A stretch of DNA of 64,000 nucleotides from Culex pipiens pallens. Taxonomy: Eukaryota > Arthropoda > Insecta > Diptera > Culicidae. Position numbers and translations under genes: made by a program. The stretch is taken from NCBI RefSeq assembly GCF_016801865.2, contig NC_068937.1:18572432-18636431 (forward strand), given 5' to 3'. Numbering within the stretch: the stretch's first letter is position 1; each line of letters starts with the position of its first letter. A model generated the notes under the pieces. That model made no database searches and was not told the DNA's origin. It was given only the letters and a program-made list of their open reading frames with translations. Of the stretch, positions 12,667 to 23,525 are shown piece after piece.

Positions 12667-13740
12667 CACAGTGGTCCAGATCGCAAAATTAAGTGGAAAA
12701 TGGATTTTCCGAAAAATGGTTAAGTTTGGAGCTTTGCTGTCTTCAGAAGAGTTGTTGCATATGGAAAGGGGCAACTTTTGGTTTGGTTGAAAATTAGGGT
12801 GGTTCATGATTAGGGTGATTTTGGAAATCTAACTTTACAGAAATATTTTTGAGATTTTTTTCGTCTTCTAGAAAGTTGACGGGCTTGCCTATCCAAGCAA
12901 CTTTGTCGAAGACACCAAAATTTTATCTCGTAATCTACGCCTTCTACGACCAAATTTATAGAAAGCATCTGAGCAAACCTTCAAAAATCAGTTTTTTAAC
13001 GTGGCAATTCAGGGTTAAGTTTTAGAGAAAAGTGGTATTCGGGGCACTTTTAGAGCTCTAAAAAACAAACATTTTTATTATCTGACAAGTCAATTTGGAC
13101 TTAAGGGTCAAAAGTTACTTTTTCAAATGAAGATATCTCGAGTTTAAAGAAAAACACCCCTGAGATTTTTTCAGCGTTTGTAGTGCTGGATCTCCTCTTT
13201 CAAATGCAACCTAGTGCTTAAAATTTGGCTTGCGCCTTTTTGAGATATTTAAGTTTTAAATTTGCATCTTTTTTACCTTAAAATCGCTGTAACTTTTGAC
13301 CCTTAAGTCCAAATTGACTTGTCAGATAATAAAAATGTTTGTTTTTTAGAGCTCTAAAAGTGCCTCGAATACCACTTTTCTCTAAAACTTAACCCTGAAT
13401 TGCCACGTTAAAAAACTGATTTTTGAAGGTTTGCTCAGATGCTTTCTATAAATTTGGTCGTAGAAGGCGTAGATTACGAGATAAAATTTTGGTGTCTTCG
13501 ACAAAGTTGCTTGGATTGGCAAGCCCGTCAACTTTCTAGAAGACGAAAAAAATCCCAAAAATATTCCTGTAAAGTTAGATTTCCAAAATCACCCTAATCG
13601 TGAACCACCCTAATTTTCAACCAAACCAAAAGTTGCCCCTTTCCATATGCAACAACTCTTCTGAAGACAGCAAAGCTCCAAACTTAACCATTTTTCGGAA
13701 AATCCATTTTCCACTTAATTTTGCGATCTGGACCACTGTG
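12667..13740. mobile_element. Foldback element with long terminal inverted repeats
   Basis: The ends are CACAGTGGTCCAGATCGC and its reverse complement, and the arms stay complementary for about 450 bp on each side around an unpaired centre near 13120-13290. A 5-bp direct repeat CATTG flanks the element (12662-12666 and 13741-13745). It encodes no transposase. The superfamily is uncertain. Confidence 0.85.
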
Positions 13741-13745
13741 CATTG

Positions 13746-14322
13746 TCTTTATTGGCATTTTTGACATTTTGGACATTTTTGACATTTTTGACATGTTTGA
13801 CATTTTTGACATTTTTGACACTTTGGACATTTTAGACATTTTGGACATTTTTGACATTTCTGACATTTTTGACAATTTTGACATTTTTGACATTTTTGAC
13901 ATTTTTGACATTTGTGACATTTTAGACATTTTGGACATTTTGGACATTTTTTACATTTCTGACATTTTTGACAATTTTGACATTTGTGACATTTTTGTCA
14001 TTTTTGTCATTTTTGTCATTTTTGTCATTTTTGTCATTTTTTGTCATTTTTGTCATTTTTGTCATTTTTGTCATTTTTGTCATTTTTGTCATTTTTGTCA
14101 TTTTTGTCATTTTTGTCATTTTTGTCATTTTTGTCATTTTTGTCATTTTTGTCATTTTTGTCATTTTTGTCATTTTTGTCATTTTTGTCATTTTTGTCAT
14201 TTTTGTCATTTTTGTCATTTTTGTCATTTTTGTCATTTTTGTCATTTTTGTCATTTTTGTCATTTTTGTCATTTTTGTCATTTTTGTCATTTTTGTCATT
14301 TTTGTCATTTTTGTCATTTTTG
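13746..14322. repeat. 9-bp minisatellite, left part
   Basis: Tandem 9-mers of form TTTTTGACA occupy about 13754-13990 with many point variants and one 12-mer-like slip. They then switch to nearly perfect TTTTTGTCA until 14322. Because nine is a multiple of three and the unit has no stop, long artificial open frames run through it in several phases. Confidence 0.97.
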
Positions 14323-15604
14323 GAGAGAGAGAGTAACAGCCATCTTGATTGCATCGCGTTATTTCGCTGCTAGAAATTCGAAGATTTTCGGTGTTTTTTT
14401 GGCGTGCTGCGGATCGAAAAGTTGTTCTTCTTATAGTTTAGTAGCCAAGCTAATTGAAGTTAGTGAAGTTCCAAGGAATATTTAGTTTTTCGAAGGATTT
14501 TGGAGTATTTCTGCGTCGCCGTTTTGTGTGAAGATTGACAGTTCCATTCAAAAGTGAATTAAAAGAGAGAGTGGGAGAGAAGTGTTTTCTTTGGTGTGAA
14601 GATGACACCGCTCCACTAGAGGTGAATGAGAACGAGAGGAAACGGAGAATCGACGAAACAAACATTCACGTGTGTTGGTGTGTTGCTGCTCGAGTTTTGC
14701 TGGACTGCAATTGTTGCTGCCGGGGACTCGTCCGGCGCGTGCATCTTGATGGAATCGTTTGTGTGTGTGTTAGGGGGTTGGGATGATCAGGTCGAACTGT
14801 GCGGCTGAATTTGGAGTGATGGGTTTGTGTGGAGTTTTGTCCACATGAAGTGAGGCAGCCTCCTTCGAGATGATCGTTTCTTCATCGACGAAAATGACAA
14901 CTTAGTGTGTGCTGCTCTCTCAACGATATCCTCGTGTCAACCGACTTTGGTGAGTTGGTGTTGATGAAGCAACATTTGCAGTTTCAGGTAAGTCCGTTCC
15001 CTGCTAGTGGAGGTGTGAGTGTGCATCAAAAGGTGAGCTGATAATTAAGTTTTTATTATAAATTACACTGGGAAAACGAAATTTAGAATTTGGGGCAGTG
15101 GGATTATCAGTTCTATGTCATTATTTGATTTAAATTATCATATGTTTTCTTTTCACAGGAAGCGAGTTGTGGCGCTATAACCACGGAATATAATGTCCTG
15201 GGCATTTGTGGAAATACAATGTCCCATCCCTGAGGGTCCCGGAGCACCAAAACTTCTTAGCATGGTGCTCCCAACGATTAATTGCCTAAACAAACAGGAA
15301 CGTGAGCGGGGGATCCCCACGTTTCTTCCTCCCCTGTAGATTCAGAACTGTATTGCTGTTTGAACATTCGTGTTCAAACTCAATCCAATTCAACGAATCA
15401 TCTTTGCGGTTAACTTTACGCAGTTGGCCTGGCCGCTTTAACGTTTGTGATGTTTCAAAGCAATTTATTGCATTGGGGCACTGCAAATGTTAATAATGAC
15501 AAGAAGAGTGCTAGGCGTTAATCAACCTAAGGCATTTTCCAGGATGCCCTCGAAAGACTGGCTGCGATAGGGTTAGATTAGATTAGATTAGATTAGATTA
15601 GATT
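14323..15604 (+). mobile_element. Probable non-LTR retrotransposon remnant inside the minisatellite
   Basis: This 1.28-kb non-repetitive block interrupts the 9-bp array. It begins with a UTR-like segment (GAGAGAGAGTAACAGCC), is comparatively GC-rich, and ends with six TTAGA units at 15572-15603, resembling the short 3' tail repeats of I- and Loa-type elements. There is no reverse transcriptase, so it would be an internally deleted copy. A possible intron, 14988-15158 (CAG|GTAAGT to TTTTCACAG), raises the alternative of a processed or partly processed host transcript inserted here. Confidence 0.45.
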
Positions 15605-16745
15605 TGTCATTTTTGTCATTTTTGTCATTTTTGTCATTTTTGTCATTTTTGTCATTTTTGTCATTTTTGTCATTTTTGTCATTTTTGTCATTTTTGTCAT
15701 TTTTGTCATTTTTGTCATTTTTGTCATTTTTGTCATTTTTGTCATTTTTGTCATTTTTGTCATTTTTGTCATTTTTGTCATTTTTGTCATTTTTGTCATT
15801 TTTGTCATTTTTGTCATTTTTGTCATTTTTGTCATTTTTGTCATTTTTGTCATTTTTGTCATTTTTGTCATTTTTGTCATTTTTGTCATTTTTGTCATTT
15901 TTGTCATTTTTGTCATTTTTGTCATTTTTGTCATTTTTGTCATTTTTGTCATTTTTGTCATTTTTGTCATTTTTGTCATTTTTGTCATTTTTGTCATTTT
16001 TGTCATTTTGGTCATTTTGGTCATTTTGGTCATTTTGGTCATTTTGGTCATTTTGAACATTTTTGTCATTTAGGTCATTTTGGGCATTTTGGGCATTTTG
16101 GTCATTTAAGTCATTTTGGTCATTTTGGTCATTTTGGTCATTTTGGTCATTTGGAACACTTTGAACATTTTGAACATTTTGAACATTTTGAACATTTTGA
16201 ACATTTTGAACATTTTGAACATTTTGAACATTTTGAACATTTTGAACATTTTGAACATTTTGAACATTTTGAACATTTTGAACATTTTGAACATTTTGAA
16301 CATTTTGAACATTTTGAACATTTTGAACATTTTGAACATTTTGAACATTTTGAACATTTTGAACATTTTGAACATTTTGAACATTTTGAACATTTTGAAC
16401 ATTTTGAACATTTTGAACATTTTGAACATTTTGAACATTTTGAACATTTTGAACATTTTGAACATTTTGAACATTTTGAACATTTTGAACATTTTGAACA
16501 TTTTGAACATTTTGAACATTTTGAACATTTTGAACATTTTGAACATTTTGAACATTTTGAACATTTTGAACATTTTGAACATTTTGAACATTTTGAACAT
16601 TTTGAACATTTTGGTCAATTTAGGTCATTTTTGTCATTTTGGTCATTTTGAACAGTTTGGTCATTTTGGTCATTTTGTTCATTTTGGTCATTTTGATCAT
16701 TTTGGTCATTTTGAACATTTTGGTCATTTTGGCCATTTCGGGAAT
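15604..16745. repeat. 9-bp minisatellite, right part, in variant blocks
   Basis: The array resumes with about 45 nearly perfect TTTTTGTCA units to about 16008, passes through TTTTGGTCA and mixed units to about 16150, then has about 51 nearly perfect TTTTGAACA units to 16612, and ends in mixed units. All variants share CATTTT plus a changing triplet. The three blocks are each internally uniform, which points to local expansion of different founder variants. Confidence 0.97.
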
Positions 16746-19148
16746 TTTCAGAATCCTTTAAAAACCGTGACTTATTTTCTACGTTGGATGCAAGGAAATC
16801 CACTACTTGAAATAATGACTTCCGCAAGCTTGCGATGATGATCCATAACCATTCGCACCCGAGGAATTTTCCGCCTTTTCCATCAACTTGATTAAGCTTG
16901 AAGCTAATAAATCGAAATTACACCTGTAAAACCATACTACCTGAGGCTAGGCTCGGAGTCTGTTGCAGTGACCCTGACATTGCGACGTTCTGTTTGCCCC
17001 GTGGGGTTCAAAAGGATACGATAACAGAAGACTTGGCAATAATTCAGTCCGCCGCACGATGACTGATTACTGGAAACGCTCGAAACGGAGCTGCCGCTGA
17101 TGACGGACATTAAAGCCTATTAAGTGCAGTGAAAAGGTACCAGTTATGACTTCATTTCTTCTGGTTTCTTTTAGGGAGCAGTTGGAGTGTAGTAGAAATT
17201 GTTGCACGAGCTTTTTCTCAATTTCCTAAAATTTTGACGTTTCGGTTCACATGACGTCTTCTTCAGGGTTTCTAGTAGCTAATTTCGTCAATTTTCATGT
17301 TTTAAAGCTGTCAAACTACCCCAAAGCAGCGACAGTGAGTGAAACCACGTAAAAGCTACAATTTATTATCGTAATTTATGACAATTAATGAGCCCAATGC
17401 TGGGGGGAGAAAAATCTACAATCGATCGATCAGTCCAGAGGGGCATCAACACAAACTCTGTCAGCGTCAGCTTCGGGTGACCACAACACGTTAATCAGCA
17501 CGTAAAATGTTGTTGCTTGCAACGTGGATTTTTACAAATTTTATTGCACTCCTCGTGTAATGGTTGTAGTCCCGGGTAAAAAATAACTCGTTTCAAAAAG
17601 AAGAGAAGAAAAATCCAGAGTTAATGGGAGTGCATTTTCTTTCAATCAGTCAGTCACTTGTTCGGTTTATTAGTATAAATTATCGATTCATTACAACAAT
17701 TTCGTTCGTAATGCGGAACCATGCACAGTTTAATAACTGCGATCGGCTCGTTATAATTTGATGAGTTCATTTCCTTGATGGATCGACGATTTCTGTGACA
17801 AAAAGGTCTTCAACGCTGGTGGTACGAAACGTTGAACTTTTTATGTGCAATTATCATCGAGATATTTGCTTCATGTTGCCATATTAGGAAAAATTCATTG
17901 AAATTTTAGGGGTTTTGCACAATTTGTATTATAAAAATCGCTCAAAAAATCGCTTCGAATTTGTTTTTTTTTGACCACCCAAATGAGTAACTAACCTTAC
18001 ATCGCGAAAAGTCTTCAAAACAAATCTTAAGCAGAACAGCAGCGCCACCAGCCCGTCAACGAGCGGCTCATCATCGTACTACGTAAATGTCAACCAGATT
18101 ATTTTTGTTTTGCGAGCAGTAACATAACCAAACTTTTCGACTCCCTCAGTAAACGTCATATCGGTACAAACTTCAAGGGAATGATGGAAGATAGGAATCA
18201 CGAATCCGTATAAATAATTTCAAGATTTTTCAGGTGTAAACCGAAAACGCGATCTAAAATTAAAATGGAAGAATAAGGCTTTAATCATTTTCTGACGTAC
18301 ATTCAATTTTGCAGTCCAAACCCAGTCATTGAATTGGAAAAATAAAATTCCTTTTCAAATTTTCTTTTCTTGATTTGTGTGCACCTAAGTCGAAGACCAA
18401 GATTGTTTACTTTTTGCTCTTTGGTCTGACAGTCTTGGTCTGACAGATTTGGTCTGTCAGTTTTATCATGGATTTTGGTCTGGTCTAGGCGAGGGATAGG
18501 ACACAGCACCTTCCTGACAAACTTGCTGCCAGATCTTTTTCCGGAGCCGTATTGTTAAACAGATTTTGGTAGATCCGTGGTAGATTTTCTTGAAAATCCA
18601 CCAAAACAACTACATTAATCACACAAAATATTCTGGTAAGAAAGTATTCAAAATACGGCTCTGTATTTACCGCGATCAATTTTTGACAGTTCGACTCCAA
18701 CGAAATATTTCAAGAAAGATCAAAAATACAATTCGAAGTTGTATTGTTAAACCTACAATTTTGGTGGATTTCTTTGAAATGTTTCATCGGTAAGTTTTCT
18801 CATGTCATGTCGGTGAAAAGTTTGGCGGGAATTGACTCTTTTTCGCCAAACGTCAGCCAAACGTGTGCCAGTAAATATGCGCGATGAAATGTTTACAGAA
18901 AATCCACCGAAATTGAGAAAACTTGCCGTTGAAACATTTTAAAGAAATCCATCAAAATTGTAAGTTCATCAACATTCTCTTCCGTAAAAGATTTGGCAGT
19001 TATTTGATAAAGTTTGACGTTTCCTGGAGTAGCCGGAAAATGTAAACAAATCACTTCATGCAACAGTCGATATCCCAATTCAAGGTAGTCTTCTAGTAGT
19101 TCGATCATAATATTTACCTTTATAACATAAGGACGGGTATGGCCCAAT
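16746..19148. other. Intergenic; inverted repeat at about 18748-18968
   Basis: 16750-18000 looks largely single-copy with no coding signal. Near 18748-18968 two arms (ACAATTTTGGTGGATTTCTT and its approximate complement) form a 220-bp foldback, probably a MITE, with a related fragment at about 18545-18610. Confidence 0.4.
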
Positions 19149-20299
19149 TAGAGGGTGACGAGCGGGAATTCCCGGGAAAAATTTCCCGGGAAATCGATCA
19201 TTTTTGGACCTCTCGATTCCCGGGAAATTTGGTCGAGACTCCCGGGAAATTTTGTAATTATAAATATGAAAGCAACATTATGTAAACTAATCAGGAAAAA
19301 CATTCGAAAAATTCGAAGAAAATTGAGAGTTACATGTTCGATATTCAATTTCGAATATATCATTGCTTCTGCAATCTTCTTATTAAGAAAGTGTAAATTT
19401 TAACTTGTTAAAAATTCCAATAACTATAATTGAGTGTTGCCAAACAAATGTGAACGCCAAAAGTTACTTTAAATCATGTCTAGCAGGAATGAATGAAAAA
19501 CTAAAGTATTTTGAAAAAAACATCATTTATTATTTCTAAGAGGGAATAAAACCTTTTCAAGATAAGTTCAATTTCCGTATCCTCTCTTGAACATAGAAAA
19601 CCTTATAATTTTGTTTTTTTTTAATTCTTAGTATTGAAGTTGATTTCACTGTATCAAGGTAATTTCCTTTTTGATGTCAATATTTAATTACATTTTGGAA
19701 ATAAAAAAACTTTAGAACTCTTTGTAAAGTTAAAGTCCGCTAATTGTGAACATTCGAGTTTTCCAAATAATAATAATAAAAATAACATAATTATTTACTT
19801 TTTATATTAACAGTTGACCTTAAGAAAGAAAAAGAACTTTAAATTGTTGTTTTGAGTCGTCATATTGCAAAAATCCTGATATTGGGAAAATATATAAGAG
19901 CTAGTTTTTTACTTCACAAAAATCTAAGTCTAGTTTATGAAAAAGTTTGTGCAACTTTTGAAAAATCACTCAGTGTGAATAAAGATTAGTAAACATTTTC
20001 AACTACTATTTTGAGTCCCAAAAAGTTCATGAAATGAACTCGTATTCACAGATTTAGAAAAAAAAATTATCAAAAAGTAGAACTATGTTATGAGCCTACT
20101 TAAATTACCGTTTCATTGAATAATTTTGAATTAATTGTAACTTTTCATTGAAAAGAAACAAATTTATTACTTTTTTTTTAATTATTGGCACAATTGCATA
20201 GTTAAAAAAAACTCCCGGGTCCCGGGAATTCCCGGGAAATTGCCAAATACAACTCTCGATTCCCGGGAAATCGAAAATCTCGAGAATCGTCACCCTCTA
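19149..20299. mobile_element. hAT-type non-autonomous element with CCCGGGAA ends (copy 1)
   Basis: The terminal inverted repeat TAGAGGGTGACGA is flanked by a perfect 8-bp target duplication GGCCCAAT (19141-19148 and 20300-20307), which is diagnostic of hAT-type insertion. Several ATTCCCGGGAA motifs crowd both ends, while the 1-kb interior is very AT-rich and has no transposase. Relatives are at 40984-42381 and 50297-51514. Confidence 0.9.
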
Positions 20300-20305
20300 G
20301 GCCCA

Positions 20306-20996
20306 ATGTATGTAGATAAGTAAGGTAAGGCGGGTTTTCTAGCTGTCAAAAAAGTTAGTTAGCACGAAACCCAGATTTGATATGAAGATTTTCAGAAAAG
20401 TGAAAATTTTGCCATTTTCGGGAAAATTTTGCCGGATTTTTTCTGTAGGGTTGTTAAGCATGCCAAACTGATCTAAAATGCGCTTTTAAAATAAAAATAT
20501 TTTTTTCAAAAAAAATAAAGTTTGACACACCGAACAACCCTACAGAAATAAATCGTTGAAATTTGCCCGAAAATCCAGGTTTCGAGCTAACTATTTTGAC
20601 AGCCCGCCTATTTTGACTATTTTGACAGCCCGAAATACCCGCCTTACCTTATCTAATCTACATACCTTGGTTTCAATCGAACAACAAGACCATGCAAGAG
20701 CAAGGTCGGAAGTTTTGGCCAAAAAACGAGATTTATAACAATCACAAGCATTGTAAAATTTTTGAAAAATAAATTCAACTAAACGCGTTTTTCGGTTCAG
20801 TTTAGAATGCTTAACAACCCTACAGAAAAAAAATCCGGTGAAATTTGCCCGGAAAATGGTCAAATTTTCACTTTTCTGAAAATTTTCATATAAAATTCGG
20901 GTTTTGTGCTAACTATTTTGACAGCCCGCCTATTTTGACTATTTTGACAGCCCGAAATACCCACCTTACCTTATCTAATCTACATACCTTGGATTG
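20306..20996. mobile_element. Inverted-repeat element with internal duplication
   Basis: The ends are related to GTATGTAGATTAGATAAGG and its complement. A segment reading TTTTGACAGCCCGCC through to TCTACATACCTTGG appears twice in the same direction (about 20596-20670 and 20920-20993), so the right end was duplicated. It directly abuts the hAT copy at 19149-20299. No coding sequence was seen. Confidence 0.6.
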
Positions 20997-23509
20997 GAAC
21001 CCCGATTTGACAGTTCCATTGGATCCCTAAGAACGACATTTTGCCTCGCTAGAAACCACGTGCTCGGAAATCGACGAATAAAAAGGTCGAAACATTAGTT
21101 TGACAAATCAGTTTTGACGTTTGTGTGCCTTTTCATTCGAATACGTTCGAATCTGCGAGCATTCAAATTAGCGGACATACGAATTTAGCGAAATGCGAAG
21201 TAACGAATTCACGAACGAACACTTAACGTTCGTTTACATCCAAGGTTTTGCCCTTTTGTAATATTACTATCCAGATTTTTAAGCGAAGATAGCGTTACGA
21301 ATGGTGCACGCCATAAATGTCAAATTCACGCAGTGGTACCAACATTACAAAAAAGCCACACTTGTTTTTCTAATGTTGTAACGTCATCTTCGTTTAAAAT
21401 TCTGGATAGAAATATTAGTTTCATCATATCTATCTATTACGCAAAGATTTCTACATTTGTCATTTGTCACATTTGTTGAATATAACATAATTTGTAAGGC
21501 CAAGCCAAAGCCTTAATTGCAAGCCAATGTTCTAAAGACACTTTCATTTTCGCTCTCACGATATGACCTTTTCAAAAATCGAATTATCTCATCATTATTG
21601 TTCTTTTTGTTAGACAGATTTCAGTCCAACCCTCCAATAACGGATAAAATATTACCGACTTCTTCTTCAGCGGGGCTCTCTAACCTTGACCGTCCACAAC
21701 ACCACATCCAGAAATCCTTTCCAATTTCTTGTCAGAACTAATTTATCTGTCCACCGCGTGCCAACACTCCTTGCTTGGAGCAGAAGCCACGAAGCGTTCT
21801 TTAATGTGGTAATTTAAACTCGTTTTCGTCTTATTTACTCGTCCCTTCAAAGAGTACCTACACTTGAACTTGATGTGCAATTTATCGGCATTACGCAGTG
21901 TAGACCAAAACTAGCCCTCAAGCCAAATGGTGGAACCGGCCGGCTTCTCGTAAGGTTCATCGTCATCCTGGGCCAGAGACAGACGCGTGATGACTTTCAC
22001 TTAACGCAAGTGTACTTGATCTTGACAGTGATTCAAGTCTAGATATTGCAACTCCGAATTGCATCGAGAAAGGGAGAGGCACGTGTTTTGTTATAGCAAA
22101 AGCGAAAACGTCAAAGTGACGTTTGGTGCCATAATGGCGCCTTCGCCATTATGGCAATGAAAACGTCAAAGTGACATTTGATGCCGCCATTATGGCAACA
22201 GAAAAAAAACGGTGCTCAAAAAATCCCGCACATGTCAGTCAATTATTTTTCGCTTACCGCGAGAGTGCGATGCCTTTAGCACTCCGGCTGATGAAGTTGA
22301 TGGTTCTTAACTTAAGGTGCAGCATGGGAACGCCTCAGAATGCTTCTTATCTTGGCATGTGTAGTCCTTTTTTAAAAGTTGAGACATCACCCAGAGTCGT
22401 GCGGTTGTTCGACGGTGTGCGATCTGACGCGTCCAGAATAATCAAGTTGCACTTATATTTTTATTACTTATAAATGGGAGTGTTCATCTGTAAAGGGCTG
22501 GGATGGGTGGGACTTTGATTAATAAAGCACAATAAGCGAGATTGTGAGGGACCTCACAATAAGTCAATAAAGTATAACTGATTAATTTAGATGTTGCTTT
22601 ATGGCAGTGACTTGGAGGTTTTCGCATTCCTTCACAAGAATCTTGTCTTTTCTGACATGAAAAAGTAAAAAGTATTTGGAGCTACGCCCTTTTAAAATGT
22701 CGATTCCACCTGTAAAGCCCTAACGGCATCACTTGATCGATCTCGAAACCAACAACAAAACACACGATTTGTCCAAAAATAACGTTTCTCCGACGCCTGC
22801 GGTGGCGACAGTAGATGACCTCCAAAAAAATGAATTCCAGCAGCAGCGCTAAGACAGGTCAGAGCCACGCGCGAAGCTGCCGCCCAAAACATCTCTTCCC
22901 GCCAAACAACGCGGCCAAACATTTTTGAAAAGTTGAACGACTCGTTTGAAACCGCTGACTAGAAACTTACGCAATTTGGCTTTTCAAAACAGTATCAAGC
23001 GAGAGACACCTGGCTTGTTTAGAGTTTTTGGCAAGAAATATGATGGCTCAAAATTATCTGTTTGAAAGAAAGAGAGAGAACGCTCCAATAATCACGTCAA
23101 ACTTGAAGAAAGATTTTGGTGACTTGAATCTGGTCGGACTTGCAGGTGATGAACCTTTGTCGACGGCTGCAATAATAAATCTATAAATTCTAGTTGCAAA
23201 GAAACTGAAGCACAGCGCTTATGGAATTTTAGCTATCAAGAAATTAAAAGTATAACATGGAGATAAGTTTTCTGTCAAGTTGCTGTAAAGTTTTCCTTGA
23301 CAGTTGGAAAAGTTTTATCGCCTCACATCTTTTTTTTTGTAATTTCTCGATATTGAAGACATTGGCTATAAATCAATTAGAAATCATCCAATCTTAAAAA
23401 ATGTGTTTTTGATACTAATTCTAAAAATCCGGATCTTCCGGTGGCTTGACTCCGGCCACCGGTCCGAGCAGTGCGATTTTTCATCGGATTGTTGATTCTA
23501 GTACAAAAA
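20997..23509. other. Intergenic, includes a 143-bp hAT-like MITE at 21267-21409
   Basis: The MITE has ends CTATCCAGA/TCTGGATAG and a near-perfect 8-bp duplication (TAATATTA and AAATATTA). 21640-22060 appears single-copy and less AT-rich. 22085-22200 repeats AACGTCAAAGTGAC and GCCATTATGGC motifs. No gene was recognised. Confidence 0.45.
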
Positions 23510-23525
23510 CTAACTTAATCCACCT

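Noticed and set aside
13684..14485. Long open frames of up to 254 codons through the 9-bp array, on both strands
   Set aside because: They follow from a stop-free repeat whose length is a multiple of three. They are open in several frames at once and have no splice or start context.
15572..15603. TTAGA repeats as a telomere-type repeat
   Set aside because: Only six units, and they sit at the 3' edge of an insert, which better fits a retroelement tail.
13746..16745. A CRISPR-like repeat-spacer array
   Set aside because: There are no unique spacers; the repeat is a 9-bp head-to-tail tandem in a eukaryotic context.
15593..16838. Open frames of 150-240 codons (repeating SFL, FKM, NIL or HFE triplets)
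   Set aside because: Same artefact of the minisatellite; no evidence of protein selection.
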